Shown here piece after piece: positions 16,344 to 25,169 of a DNA stretch of 33,160 nucleotides. Position 1 is the first letter of the stretch; every line of letters begins with the position of its first letter. The notes beneath the pieces were generated by a model that was not told the origin of the DNA, ran no database searches, and worked only from the letters and a program-made list of their open reading frames with translations. Origin of the DNA: Oscillospiraceae bacterium (GTDB lineage: Bacteria > Bacillota > Clostridia > Oscillospirales > CAG-272); contig SVQX01000021.1 in NCBI GenBank assembly GCA_015065065.1, forward strand, positions 1 to 33,160, in the 5' to 3' direction. A program made the position numbers and the translations under genes.

Positions 16344-17543
16344 ATGGCTGTTGATTCTAAAAGGCTTGACCACTTTCAGACGGGCATTTTCGCCCGAATG
16401 ACGGAGAAAAAGACGGAGCTTGAGCGTGCGGGACGCACGGTACATTCGCTGTACGTCGGAACTCCCGATTTTCCCGTAGGTCAGCACGTTATTGATGCTT
16501 TGTGTCAATCGGCGCAAGACCCCGAGGCGTGGAAATACACGCTCGTGGACTCCGACGAGCTGCTTGATGCGGTGATAGATTACTACCGCCGCCGCTACGG
16601 TGTCGCGATAGAGAGAGATATGATAACCGCCGTGCACGGCACGCAGGAGGGCTGTGGACATATTGGCATGGCCCTTTGCAACAAGGGCGACGTGGTACTG
16701 CTTCCCAATCCCGGCTATCCCGTTTTCGAGGCGGGCGCATATTTCGGTGAGGCGGACATACATTACTATCCTCTTACGAAGGAAACGGATTTTCTGCCAC
16801 GCATGGCGGATATTCCGACGGATATTTTGAAGCGCACGAAATTCATTATCCTCTCCTACCCATCAAATCCCACTGGCGCACTTGCTACTCGCGAGATGTA
16901 CGAGGAGGTCATAAGCTACGCGCGCGAGTACGGCTTTATCGTCATACACGACAACGCATATTCGGATATCGTGCATGACGGAAACAAGTGCGGCTCCTTC
17001 CTGTCGCTTGAAGGTGCTGTAGACGTCGGAATGGAGTTCTTTTCGCTTTCCAAGTCCTTTAACGTCACGGGCGCGCGCATATCCTTTGCTATCGGACGGC
17101 GGGATATTATCGCCGCTATCAAAAAGCTTCGCTCACAGATAGATTTCGGTATGTTCCTCCCCGTGCAAAAGGCGGCTATCGCGGCTATGCAAACTCCGCG
17201 CGAGGTGATCGAAGCACAGGGCGCGGAATATCAACGCAGGCGCGATGCGCTTTGCGGTGGACTCCGTTCTATCGGCTGGAATGTCCCCGACTCCAAGGGA
17301 ACTATGTTCGTGTGGGCGCCTATCCCCGACGGATATTCCTCAACCGAAGAATTCTGGGAGGCTCTCGTTGACCGCGCGGGCGTGCTTTGTACCCCCGGCA
17401 CGGCTTTCGGAACTCTTGGTGAGGGCTACGTGCGCTTTGCGCTCACCCGACCCGCTGAGGACATTCAAAAAATTGTGGACGCTATTGACAAAAGCGGTGT
17501 CATAAAGCATAAAAAGCCGTCAACTTACGGCTTGGATATGTAA
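16344..17543 (+). CDS. PLP-dependent aminotransferase, class I/II
   Basis: The 399-residue fold-type I enzyme has HGTQEGCGHIGMAL (PLP phosphate contact), SYPSNPTGAL (about residues 171-180), DNAYSDIV with D203 and Y206, and the Schiff-base lysine K237 in SLSKSFNVTGARISFAIG. The pattern is closest to LL-diaminopimelate aminotransferase-like and aspartate/alanine aminotransferase-like proteins. The amino acid substrate cannot be settled from sequence alone. The ATG follows the ridA stop by seven bases, with GGAG inside the ridA end. It is the last gene of the trmK-nif3-ridA run. Confidence 0.9.
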   Translation: MAVDSKRLDHFQTGIFARMTEKKTELERAGRTVHSLYVGTPDFPVGQHVIDALCQSAQDPEAWKYTLVDSDELLDAVIDYYRRRYGVAIERDMITAVHGTQEGCGHIGMALCNKGDVVLLPNPGYPVFEAGAYFGEADIHYYPLTKETDFLPRMADIPTDILKRTKFIILSYPSNPTGALATREMYEEVISYAREYGFIVIHDNAYSDIVHDGNKCGSFLSLEGAVDVGMEFFSLSKSFNVTGARISFAIGRRDIIAAIKKLRSQIDFGMFLPVQKAAIAAMQTPREVIEAQGAEYQRRRDALCGGLRSIGWNVPDSKGTMFVWAPIPDGYSSTEEFWEALVDRAGVLCTPGTAFGTLGEGYVRFALTRPAEDIQKIVDAIDKSGVIKHKKPSTYGLDM

Positions 17544-17553
17544 AATATCATAA

Positions 17554-17607
17554 AGTTGCAAAAAATTGAAAATTCCTCTTGATATGAGGTAAAAAATGTG
17601 TTATAAT
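17554..17607 (+). promoter_or_regulatory. Promoter and A-rich upstream element of pgk
   Basis: TTGATA (17579-17584) and TATAAT (17602-17607) have a 17-base spacer. The block AGTTGCAAAAAATTGAAAA lies directly upstream, one base further from the -35 than the matching AGTCGCAAAAA block of the two tRNA-Thr promoters. It is a candidate UP element for a highly expressed gene. Confidence 0.8.
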
Positions 17608-17656
17608 ATCGGGTGGTAAAAAATCAACAAAATATTTGTGAAAGGTGGATTTTATC

Positions 17657-18970
17657 ATGACCTACAACAAGAAAACAATCGAAGACGTTGACGTTGCCGG
17701 TAAGCGTGTGCTTGTCCGTTGCGATTTCAACGTACCGCTCAAGGACGGCGTTATCACCTCTACTAAGAGAATCGTTGCCGCTCTCCCCACCATCCAGTAC
17801 CTGAAGGATCAGGGCGCTATGGTTATCCTCTGCTCTCATATGGGCAAGCCCCACAATGTGTTCGACAAGGAGCTGAAGTTAGACAAGAAGGAGATCGCCA
17901 AGATCGAAAAGCTCCCCGAGGCTGAGAGAGAGGCTGCTACCGCCGCTATGCTGGAAAAGGCAAAGGGCGACGTAAAGAAATTCTCCCTGCAGGTAGTTGC
18001 CGATAAGCTCAACGAGCTGCTCGGCGGCGGCGTTGTATTCGCAAACGACACCGTTGGTGAGGACGCACAGGCAAAGGTTGCCGCTATGAAGCCCGGCGAT
18101 ATCGTTCTGCTTCAGAACACCCGCTTCACCAAGGCAGAAACCAAGAACGATCCCGAATTCTCCAAGAAGCTCGGCGCTCTCGCTGAGGTATTCGTAAACG
18201 ACGCTTTTGGCGCGGCTCACAGAGCTCACGCATCTACCGCAGGCGTTGCACAGCACGCAGGTCTGCCTGCAGTTTGCGGCTACCTCATTCAGAAGGAGAT
18301 CTCCGTTATGGGTAAGGCTCTTTCCAACCCCGAGCGTCCCTTCGTTGCTATTCTCGGCGGCGCAAAGGTTTCGGACAAGCTCAACGTTATTGACAACCTC
18401 CTTTCCAAGGTTGACACGCTTATTATCGGCGGCGGTATGGCTTACACCTTCCAGGCCGCTAAGGGCTACGGCGTAGGTACTTCCCTGCTCGACGCTGAAA
18501 AGATCGACTACTGCAAGGAAATGATGGCGAAGGCTGAGGCTAACGGAGTTAAGCTGCTTCTTCCTATCGACACCACCATTACCAAGGATTTCCCCGATCC
18601 TATCGACGCTCCTATTGAGACCTCCGTTGTTGCGGCTGATGCTATCCCCGCTGACATGATGGGACTTGATATCGGCACTGAGACCATGGAGCTTTACGCT
18701 GATGCAGTAAAGAACGCAAAGACTGTTGTTTGGAACGGTCCTATGGGCGTGTTCGAGAACCCCATTCTCGCAAAGGGTACTATCTCCGTAGCAAAGGCTC
18801 TTGCTGAGTCCGACTGCATCTCTATCGTTGGCGGCGGCGACTCTGCGGCAGCCTGCGAGCAGCTCGGCTTTGCTGACAGAATCACCCATATCTCCACAGG
18901 CGGCGGTGCTTCCCTTGAGTTCCTCGAGGGCCGTGAGCTTCCCGGTATCGCTTGCCTGATGGACAAATAA
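17657..18970 (+). CDS. pgk: Phosphoglycerate kinase
   Basis: The 437-residue glycolytic enzyme interconverts 1,3-bisphosphoglycerate plus ADP and 3-phosphoglycerate plus ATP. Signatures are [15 protein letters not shown] at the N terminus, [28 protein letters not shown] and the C-terminal [13 protein letters not shown]...[15 protein letters not shown]. It is about 40 residues longer than most bacterial PGKs because of a Lys/Glu-rich insertion at about residues 66-109, after SHMGKPHNV. The start at 17657 has AAGGTGG eight bases upstream; an ATG at 17645 lacks one. Codon choice is strongly biased, as expected for high expression. tpiA follows. Confidence 0.97.
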   Translation: MTYNKKTIEDVDVAGKRVLVRCDFNVPLKDGVITSTKRIVAALPTIQYLKDQGAMVILCSHMGKPHNVFDKELKLDKKEIAKIEKLPEAEREAATAAMLEKAKGDVKKFSLQVVADKLNELLGGGVVFANDTVGEDAQAKVAAMKPGDIVLLQNTRFTKAETKNDPEFSKKLGALAEVFVNDAFGAAHRAHASTAGVAQHAGLPAVCGYLIQKEISVMGKALSNPERPFVAILGGAKVSDKLNVIDNLLSKVDTLIIGGGMAYTFQAAKGYGVGTSLLDAEKIDYCKEMMAKAEANGVKLLLPIDTTITKDFPDPIDAPIETSVVAADAIPADMMGLDIGTETMELYADAVKNAKTVVWNGPMGVFENPILAKGTISVAKALAESDCISIVGGGDSAAACEQLGFADRITHISTGGGASLEFLEGRELPGIACLMDK

Positions 18971-18990
18971 TAATTCCCGATTAAAATTTT

Positions 18991-19014
18991 GCACAGGGCG
19001 GCATCGCCCTGTGC
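18991..19014 (+). terminator. Hairpin between pgk and tpiA
   Basis: GCACAGGGCG pairs perfectly with CGCCCTGTGC around GCAT. It is not followed by a T tract, so it is more likely a processing or stability element, or a partial terminator, within a pgk-tpiA transcript. Confidence 0.5.
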
Positions 19015-19055
19015 AAGAAACTGTATAATACTTATTTTGAAAGGAAATCATTATT

Positions 19056-19823
19056 ATGAACAATGCAAAAAGAAGAACTGTTATCGCGGGTAACTGGAAG
19101 ATGAACTTCACCCCCGCTGAGGCAACTGCTTTCATCAACGAGATCAAGCCCATGGTTGCAGGAAAAGACAACTGCGACATTATTTTCTGCGCTCCCTACG
19201 TTACCATTGCGGCAGCTCAGGCTGCGGCTGAAGGCTCCAACATCAAGATAGGTGCGGAGAACGTTCACTTTGCAGAGAGCGGCGCGTACACCGGCGAGGT
19301 TTCCGCAAAGATGCTCACCGCTTGCGGCGTTGAGTACGTTATTATCGGTCACTCCGAGCGCCGTCAGTATTTCGGCGAGACCGACGAAACCGTTAACAAG
19401 CGCACTCTTGCGGCACTTGCTGCAGGCATGAAGGTTATTCTCTGCCTCGGTGAGGTTAAGGAAGAAAGACTTGCAGGTATCACCCGTGAGATCGTTTCCA
19501 TGCAGACCAAGCTCGACCTTGCAGGCGTCAGCGCTGAGGATATGAAGAATATCATTATCGCTTACGAGCCTGTATGGGCTATCGGTACGGGTCTTACCGC
19601 TACTCCCGAGCAGGCCGAGGAGACCTGCGGACAGATCCGCGACGTACTCGTTGAGCTTTACGGCAAGGACGTTGCAGAGGCTACTACCATCCAGTACGGC
19701 GGCTCTATGAACGACAAGAACGCCGCAGAGCTTCTCTCCAAGCCCAACGTTGACGGCGGTCTTATCGGCGGCGCATCTCTCGTTGCCTCCAAGTTCACCG
19801 CTATCGTTGACGCGGCACAGTAA
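19056..19823 (+). CDS. tpiA: Triosephosphate isomerase
   Basis: The 255-residue TIM barrel interconverts dihydroxyacetone phosphate and glyceraldehyde 3-phosphate. Catalytic residues are visible: N13 and K15 in AGNWKMN, H99 in VIIGHSERRQYF and E171 in AYEPVWAIGTG. The phosphate-binding GGS and GG loops are in IQYGGSMNDKN and GLIGGASL. GAAAGGAAA precedes the start. It lies 85 bases after pgk and 23 bases before rbfA on the same strand. Confidence 0.98.
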   Translation: MNNAKRRTVIAGNWKMNFTPAEATAFINEIKPMVAGKDNCDIIFCAPYVTIAAAQAAAEGSNIKIGAENVHFAESGAYTGEVSAKMLTACGVEYVIIGHSERRQYFGETDETVNKRTLAALAAGMKVILCLGEVKEERLAGITREIVSMQTKLDLAGVSAEDMKNIIIAYEPVWAIGTGLTATPEQAEETCGQIRDVLVELYGKDVAEATTIQYGGSMNDKNAAELLSKPNVDGGLIGGASLVASKFTAIVDAAQ

Positions 19824-19846
19824 TTCAAATTATTCAAGAGGAAATT

Positions 19847-20224
19847 ATGGCAAAGTACAGGCAGGACAGAATAAACGAGGAAATGTTCCGCGAGGCAGCA
19901 CAGATCATTCGCACGGTCAAGGACCCTCGCGTCAGCGGCGCTTTTGTAAGCGTTACCGCCGTTGAGGTCACTCCCGACCTCAAATACGCGAAGATCTACT
20001 ACTCCGCCCTTCAGGGGGACAAAAAAGAGGTCGCAAAGGGACTTGCGGCGGCAAGCGGATATGTCCGCGGTCAGCTCGCCAAAAGCCTTAACCTCCGCGT
20101 AACTCCCGAGCTTACGTTCTGCGAGGATACCTCTATCGCCTACGGTGCAAAGATCGAAAAGATCATCAGCGGATTTAAGTATTACACTGACGAGTCCGAG
20201 GACAGCACCGACAGCGAGCAATAA
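19847..20224 (+). CDS. rbfA: Ribosome-binding factor A
   Basis: The 125-residue KH-fold protein assists 16S rRNA maturation in the 30S subunit. The N terminus RQDRINEEMFREAAQIIR, then KDPRV and the central TAVEVTPDLKYAKIYYS are family hallmarks, and the C terminus is acidic (DESEDSTDSEQ). AAGAGGAAA precedes the start. It ends the pgk-tpiA transcript, and a strong terminator follows. More usually rbfA is found beside infB, so this location is unusual. Confidence 0.95.
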   Translation: MAKYRQDRINEEMFREAAQIIRTVKDPRVSGAFVSVTAVEVTPDLKYAKIYYSALQGDKKEVAKGLAAASGYVRGQLAKSLNLRVTPELTFCEDTSIAYGAKIEKIISGFKYYTDESEDSTDSEQ

Positions 20225-20239
20225 TTTAATTAACGAACT

Positions 20240-20278
20240 AAAAAACGCGCCGTGAAATGTTTTCACGGCGCGTTTTTT
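20240..20278. terminator. Bidirectional terminator between rbfA and rmuC
   Basis: An 18-base perfect inverted repeat (20240-20257 and 20261-20278, core ACGCGCCGTGAAA) has A and T tails on both sides. It serves rbfA rightward and rmuC leftward. Confidence 0.95.
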
Positions 20279-20279
20279 A

Positions 20280-21785
20280 TTATTCGTCAGACACGTTGTC
20301 GATAAGATTTTGCGAGTCCTCGGCGGTCATTTCTGCGGACACGGCGCGGAGCTTACGGTTGATGGCTCTTGTGCGCGTTCCGACCAGCTTTTCAAGCTCG
20401 TCGCCCGTCTGAATTATACGCTTTTGCGCCGCTTCAAGAGCGTCGCCAAACTTGTTAAACTCGGTCTTGACCGCGCCAAGCACCTGCCATACCTCGTCCG
20501 AATGCTTTTGAATTGCAAGAGTTTTGAAGCCCATGCGCAAGCTGTTGAGCAGCGCCGAGAAGGTCGTAGGTCCTGCCACGCTTATCTGATAGGTGCGCTG
20601 AAGCTCGTCCACGAGTCCGCGGCGCACGACCTCGGAATAAAGTCCCTCAAACGGCAAAAACATTATACCAAAATTGGTGGTGTTGGGCGGATCGATATAC
20701 TTGTCGTGGATATCCTTCGCACATCCCTTAATACGCTGTTCAAGCGCGTTGCTCGCCGCCTTTATCTGCTCTGGGTCGCCCGTATCGTAGGCATCAAGCA
20801 GATTGTGATAGGTATCTGCGGGGAATTTGGAGTCGATAGGCAGATAAACGTGACCGTCGTCCGCACCCGGCAGCTTGATTGCAAATTCTACCCTGTTCTG
20901 CGAGCCGAGCTTTGTAACTACGTTCTCGTCGTACTGCTCGGGCGTCAGCATTTCCTGCATTATAGCACCCAGGGCAAGCTCACCCATGATACCGCGCGTC
21001 TTTACGTTGGACAGCACCTTTTTGAGGTCGCCCACGTTGCCCGCCAGCGTCTTCATCTCGCCAAGCCCCTGATAGACCTCGCCGAGTCTGTCGTTTACCA
21101 TCTTGAAGGACTGCGAGATACGGTCGTTCAAGGTCTTTTGCAGCTTTTCGTCAACCGTTTCCCTCATTTTGTCAAGCTGCTTTGCGTTATCCGTTTGTAG
21201 CTGAACAAGCTTAGTTTCCATAGTTTCTCTAATGGCATCAAGGGTTTTCGTGTTCTGCTCGCGGATGGCGTCAAACTGCTTTTCAAGCTTTGTAAGGCTT
21301 TCGGTGAGGTTTTTGTTTATCGCTCCGAGCTGCTCGGACATCAGCCTTTGCTGTGACTCGTTAAGCTTATCCTGTGTGTCTGACAGCTGCTTATTGGTTT
21401 CGGCAACGGACGTGCGGAGATTTTTGATGCTCTCGTCCAAGGTGCGCTTGAACTCGTCCATTTTCTCCTCGACCGCGCGCCTCAGCTCATTCTGTCTTGC
21501 GGTCATATTATCCACAAGCTCGGCTATGCGCTTATCCTGACGGTCAAACGCCTGATTGATAGACGTATTGATGCTCTGACCGAGCTGACCGACCGAGTTC
21601 TGCACCAATGTCACGTTGGAATTCTGGGATGCGCGTATCTCATTCTGAAGCTCGCGGCGGAGACCGTCAAGGTCGCCGCCCACAGACGCGCAGCCTGCAT
21701 TTTTCTTTTGTCCAACAATGAGAATTACAAGTAAAACTATCGCAACGACGATACCGCCGAAGCAAAGCCAAACAGCAAATTCCAT
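20280..21785 (-). CDS. rmuC: DNA recombination protein RmuC homologue
   Basis: The 501-residue protein has an N-terminal membrane anchor (about residues 4-26). A long coiled coil at about 40-235 is rich in Q, K, E and N heptads, and the RmuC nuclease-like domain lies at about 240-430. In that domain LPIDSKFPADTYHNLLD and NFGIMFLPFEGLYSEVVRRG are conserved. RmuC limits DNA rearrangement at inverted repeats and is predicted to be a nuclease of the PD-(D/E)XK type. The start lies three bases after the threonine ammonia-lyase stop, so the two are one operon. Confidence 0.93.
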   Translation of the reverse strand: MEFAVWLCFGGIVVAIVLLVILIVGQKKNAGCASVGGDLDGLRRELQNEIRASQNSNVTLVQNSVGQLGQSINTSINQAFDRQDKRIAELVDNMTARQNELRRAVEEKMDEFKRTLDESIKNLRTSVAETNKQLSDTQDKLNESQQRLMSEQLGAINKNLTESLTKLEKQFDAIREQNTKTLDAIRETMETKLVQLQTDNAKQLDKMRETVDEKLQKTLNDRISQSFKMVNDRLGEVYQGLGEMKTLAGNVGDLKKVLSNVKTRGIMGELALGAIMQEMLTPEQYDENVVTKLGSQNRVEFAIKLPGADDGHVYLPIDSKFPADTYHNLLDAYDTGDPEQIKAASNALEQRIKGCAKDIHDKYIDPPNTTNFGIMFLPFEGLYSEVVRRGLVDELQRTYQISVAGPTTFSALLNSLRMGFKTLAIQKHSDEVWQVLGAVKTEFNKFGDALEAAQKRIIQTGDELEKLVGTRTRAINRKLRAVSAEMTAEDSQNLIDNVSDE

Positions 21786-21788
21786 AGA

Positions 21789-22982
21789 TTACTCCAGCTT
21801 AAAGCCTGCCGCCGCAAGTGCGGAGGTTATTTCGTGAATATGCTCGTAGTTTCGAGTTTCAAGCTCGATACGCAAGAAGCAGCCGTTGATATCCGATGCC
21901 TCGCTTGCGCGCTCATGATGTACGGAAATAACGTTTCCGCCGAGTGACGCAATAATCTTTGAAACCTTCTGAAGCTGACCCGGCTTATCCATAAGCTCAA
22001 TGCAAAATGCGCAGGAGCGTCCCGTCTTATAAAGACCGCGCTGAATTACGCGGGACAGAATGGTAACGTCGATATTACCGCCCGACACGACGCAGACAAC
22101 TCGCTTCCCCGCAACGGGAATTTTATTGAACATAACTGCCGCGACGGACACAGCGCCCGCACCTTCGGCAATCATTTTATGCTGCTCAACGAGAGCCAGA
22201 ATAGCAGAGCAGATCTCGTCCTCGGTAACGGTCACAAGTCCGTCAACGTACTCGTTTACCATTTGGAAGGTGTTAGCCCCCGGCTCCTTGACGGCGATAC
22301 CGTCAGCAATAGTGGACACCTGTGACAGTCGCTCGATCTTGCCGTCGCTGACCGACTGCACCATGCTTGCCGCGCCCGCCGCCTGCACGCCGTAGACCTT
22401 GCAAGAGGGACGAAGCTTCTTGATAGCACATGCAATTCCCGAAATGAGTCCGCCGCCGCCAACGGGTACGACTACCGCGTCAACGTTGTCAAGCTCCTCC
22501 AAAATTTCAAGTCCGATAGTTCCCTGTCCTGCGATTACAAGCTCGTCGTCAAAGGGATGCACAAGCGTATATCCGCATTCGTCGCGAAGCTCAAGCGCAC
22601 GGCGGTAAGCGTCGTCGTAAACGCCCTCTACCATGCAGACCTCCGCGCCGTAGCCCTTGGTAGCCTCCACCTTGGAGATGGGTGCGCCGTCGGGCAGGCA
22701 GATAACGGATTTGATGCCGTATTTGGTTGCGGCAAGGGCCACGCCCTGCGCGTGGTTGCCCGCAGAGCAAGCGATAACTCCGCGCTTTTTCTCCTCGTCG
22801 GAAAGCTGTGAGATCTTATATCCCGAGCCGCGCACCTTAAAAGAACCCGTGACCTGAAGGTTCTCGGGCTTGAGATAAAGCTCGCAATCGGGATTTATCT
22901 TGGGGGACGGGATAAGATTCGTTTGTCTTATAACATCCTTGAGTACGTATGATGCGTGGTAGATCTGATCCAATGATACCAT
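21789..22982 (-). CDS. Threonine ammonia-lyase with C-terminal ACT domain
   Basis: The 397-residue fold-type II PLP enzyme deaminates threonine to 2-oxobutanoate. The PLP lysine is K49 in TGSFKVRG. ACSAGNHAQGVA and VVPVGGGGLISG complete the cofactor site. The ACT domain at about residues 325-397 (FCIELMDKPGQLQKVSKII) binds a regulatory ligand. The short form with one ACT domain fits the TdcB/short-IlvA type, and either a biosynthetic or a catabolic role is possible. GAAAGGAAG precedes the start. It has a consensus promoter and is co-transcribed with rmuC. Confidence 0.94.
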   Translation of the reverse strand: MVSLDQIYHASYVLKDVIRQTNLIPSPKINPDCELYLKPENLQVTGSFKVRGSGYKISQLSDEEKKRGVIACSAGNHAQGVALAATKYGIKSVICLPDGAPISKVEATKGYGAEVCMVEGVYDDAYRRALELRDECGYTLVHPFDDELVIAGQGTIGLEILEELDNVDAVVVPVGGGGLISGIACAIKKLRPSCKVYGVQAAGAASMVQSVSDGKIERLSQVSTIADGIAVKEPGANTFQMVNEYVDGLVTVTEDEICSAILALVEQHKMIAEGAGAVSVAAVMFNKIPVAGKRVVCVVSGGNIDVTILSRVIQRGLYKTGRSCAFCIELMDKPGQLQKVSKIIASLGGNVISVHHERASEASDINGCFLRIELETRNYEHIHEITSALAAAGFKLE

Positions 22983-23035
22983 ATATTCTTCCTTTCAAAC
23001 GGGCAGATTGCCGAAATAACTTAATAATATTATTT

Positions 23036-23064
23036 ATTATAAAGCTATCCCGCCTATTTGTCAA
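23036..23064 (-). promoter_or_regulatory. Promoter of the threonine ammonia-lyase/rmuC operon
   Basis: On the minus strand TTGACA (23064-23059) and TATAAT (23041-23036) have a 17-base spacer, 53 bases before the start codon. Confidence 0.92.
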
Positions 23065-23124
23065 GTCAAAATATGTAAAATCCCGCACTTTGGCGCGTTA
23101 AATCGGTAAAATCACGCCACAAGC

Positions 23125-23153
23125 TTGACTTTTGAGGCGCATAGTGGTAAAAT
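23125..23153 (+). promoter_or_regulatory. Promoter of the HAD phosphatase gene
   Basis: TTGACT (23125-23130) and TAAAAT (23148-23153) are 17 bases apart, 34 bases before the chosen ATG. This also argues against any start upstream of 23188. Confidence 0.72.
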
Positions 23154-23187
23154 ATCGGTGATAACTCAACAAAAGAAGGGCTTTTCC

Positions 23188-23850
23188 ATGAAATACAGAT
23201 ATATTATTTTTGACCTCGACGGCACGTTGCTTGACACTCTTGACGACTTGACGGACAGTGTAAATTTTGCCCTTGAGCAATTTTCCTTTCCCACAGTTGA
23301 CCGCGAGCATGTCCGCCGCTCCATTGGAAATGGAGTAGATCTTTTGATACGGCGCTCCCTGCCCGTCGGGACTGACGAGGCGGTACTTGAGAATTGTATC
23401 CGCGTATTCCGCACCCGATACGCCGAGAATTGCGAGGTAAAAACTCAACCCTATCAAGGAATTGTTCAGCTTCTTGACCATCTTGCATCATGCGGCTGCA
23501 GGATAGCCGTGGCATCAAATAAATTTGATGCGGCAGTGGTACGGCTGTGCGACAAATACTTTGGTTCGGTCATAAGCGTCGCTGTTGGCGAGCGAGCGGG
23601 GGCTGCTCGCAAGCCTGCCCCCGACTCGGTACTGACGGCACTCTGTGAGCTTGATGCCGACGTCTGCCTCGACCTTGACAAAACGCTGTATATCGGTGAC
23701 TCGGATGTGGACGTGCTGACTGCAAAGAACGCGAGAATTGATTGCATAGCGGTTTCATGGGGCTTCCGCGACCGCGAGGTACTGCTGAACACGGGTGCGA
23801 CGCGCATAGCCGACACCGTGACCGAGCTTGAAAATATGATTTTGCGGTAA
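23188..23850 (+). CDS. HAD family hydrolase, phosphoglycolate phosphatase-like
   Basis: The 220-residue protein carries HAD motif I in FDLDGTLLDT (nucleophile D9, acid D11), motif II in VASNKFD, the motif III lysine in ARKPAPDS, and motif IV in YIGDSDVDVLTA. A helical cap lies at about residues 16-85, as in Gph and PpaX. It dephosphorylates small phosphorylated metabolites; 2-phosphoglycolate or pyrophosphate are the usual guesses. AAAGAAGG precedes the start. It is monocistronic and converges on the two-component operon. Confidence 0.9.
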   Translation: MKYRYIIFDLDGTLLDTLDDLTDSVNFALEQFSFPTVDREHVRRSIGNGVDLLIRRSLPVGTDEAVLENCIRVFRTRYAENCEVKTQPYQGIVQLLDHLASCGCRIAVASNKFDAAVVRLCDKYFGSVISVAVGERAGAARKPAPDSVLTALCELDADVCLDLDKTLYIGDSDVDVLTAKNARIDCIAVSWGFRDREVLLNTGATRIADTVTELENMILR

Positions 23851-23880
23851 AAATAAAACGGCTTTCGCCGTTTTATTTTT
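23850..23880. terminator. Bidirectional terminator
   Basis: AAAATAAAACGGC (23850-23862) pairs with GCCGTTTTATTTT (23867-23879) around TTTC. It separates the rightward HAD gene from the leftward two-component operon and overlaps both gene ends. Confidence 0.88.
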
Positions 23881-24280
23881 ATTTCATAAGCTCATCCGTC
23901 AGACGAATGATCTCAGGTGCGACCTTTTCTCTTTGCCGTCTGAGTACGGCGTTATATATGGGATACGCAAGTGCTGTCGGTATCATTCCCGCCACGCCGA
24001 CGGTAATACCGACTATCATGGAAAGCTTCGGCTCCATGCCAAGAAACGCGCCAAGCTCAGTCATAACGAGACTCATGCCCGCGCCCATGACTATCGCGCC
24101 GACGATACCGATTATCAATGCTACGGTTGTCGCCGTTGACGTAACACTTCTGTCAAGGCGACGGAGCTGCTCCATCTTATCTTCCCCACGGCTATTATAC
24201 TTTTCGCGTATTTTCATAACCTCCGCTCTGTCGCGAGCGGAATAAGTATACTGAAATCCGTTTTCTTTATTGTTTTTCAT
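23879..24280 (-). CDS. Small two-TM membrane protein, paralogue of the gene at 27057-27425
   Basis: The 133-residue protein has a charged N-terminal half and two hydrophobic segments at about residues 50-75 and 85-108. The first holds VGAIVMGAGMSLVMTELG. The paralogue has IGAIVMGGGMSLIMTEIG at the same place, and both end in a basic R/K-rich stretch then a short helix. The family is common in Clostridia and, from memory, is sometimes labelled dihydropteridine reductase; no such enzyme motif is visible. It overlaps the preceding gene by 14 bases and is the last gene of the two-component operon. Confidence 0.85.
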   Translation of the reverse strand: MKNNKENGFQYTYSARDRAEVMKIREKYNSRGEDKMEQLRRLDRSVTSTATTVALIIGIVGAIVMGAGMSLVMTELGAFLGMEPKLSMIVGITVGVAGMIPTALAYPIYNAVLRRQREKVAPEIIRLTDELMK

Positions 24281-25169
24281 TTATTTTCTCCTCTGCCCGA
24301 AGCAGCTTTAATTTTTTCGTGCTTTTTACTATCATATAGACTGCCATTGCGATTATAAACGCGGATATCGCGCCACCGCTCGCTCCAAGCATTATTCTTT
24401 GCTCCAAGGCGGTCATCTCTCCCGTCGCACCGAAGGTAGTCAGCATAGTCGACTCAAGCGTCAGCATAGACACGCAAGCGGATGCAAAGCTTATCGCCTT
24501 TGCCGCCGAATAAACGGGGCTGTTGTATTTGCGGTATCTGACTACGTTTATTATTGCGAAGGTGAAGGACGTAAAGGTGAATGCCGCCATAGCAATCGTG
24601 GTTATCATATGGTGAATGAAGGTCCTGCCCCAATATACCATAAAGAACACCATCAGCGAAAGTGCCATAGTCATAACAAGGAATATCCAGCCGCAGGCGC
24701 GGTAGCGTAAAAGCTCACCCTTCATGTCCTCCCCCGGCAGATGCTTGCCTGTAAATCTTACGAGGAACAGCCGCATCAGAGCCAAGGAGATATAATAGAC
24801 CGAAAGGGACACAAACCAGAAGGATGAATGGTAAAATCCAAGCCCCAGCTGCATTATCGCGTATGCTAAGTTCCACAGAAGCGTGCCAAAGAGCGTCATT
24901 TTCATTCGCAGCTGTGTGTCCTTCAGCCACATTTTTGCATATTTATTTTCGTTTTTGAATTTGGAAAAGAATTTGATCATCTTCGGTATTCTTGCGCACC
25001 ACACCGCAAGCGTATAGGCAGCAAGCACGTAAGAAATTATGGCGATGACCGATTCCGTGCCTATAAACACCATGGAATATACGAGAAGCGCCGTTGCTAC
25101 GGGCAAAAGTATAATCAAAATCGCAATATGAGGAAACAGCAACGCCCTACATATCCTCTTGATGTCCAT
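24267..25169 (-). CDS. Polytopic membrane protein (about 8 TM) of the two-component operon
   Basis: The 300-residue protein is almost entirely hydrophobic segments, near residues 10-34, 37-58, 92-115, 117-138, 155-178, 187-212, 223-246 and 255-280. It has a short charged C terminus. No family name can be given. The start overlaps the kinase stop by 23 bases and the end overlaps the next gene by 14, so translation is coupled through the operon. A role as signal input, target or transport partner of the kinase is likely but inferred only from this coupling. Confidence 0.82.
   Translation of the reverse strand: MDIKRICRALLFPHIAILIILLPVATALLVYSMVFIGTESVIAIISYVLAAYTLAVWCARIPKMIKFFSKFKNENKYAKMWLKDTQLRMKMTLFGTLLWNLAYAIMQLGLGFYHSSFWFVSLSVYYISLALMRLFLVRFTGKHLPGEDMKGELLRYRACGWIFLVMTMALSLMVFFMVYWGRTFIHHMITTIAMAAFTFTSFTFAIINVVRYRKYNSPVYSAAKAISFASACVSMLTLESTMLTTFGATGEMTALEQRIMLGASGGAISAFIIAMAVYMIVKSTKKLKLLRAEEKINEKQ

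Noticed and set aside
18991-19029. Possible separate tpiA promoter at TATAAT 19024-19029
   Set aside because: The base positions 17 upstream read GCATCG inside the hairpin, which is no -35; read-through from pgk is simpler.
17879-19180. 433-codon minus-strand frame opposite pgk and the start of tpiA
   Set aside because: It spans two certain genes and the pgk-tpiA gap, and lacks a ribosome site.
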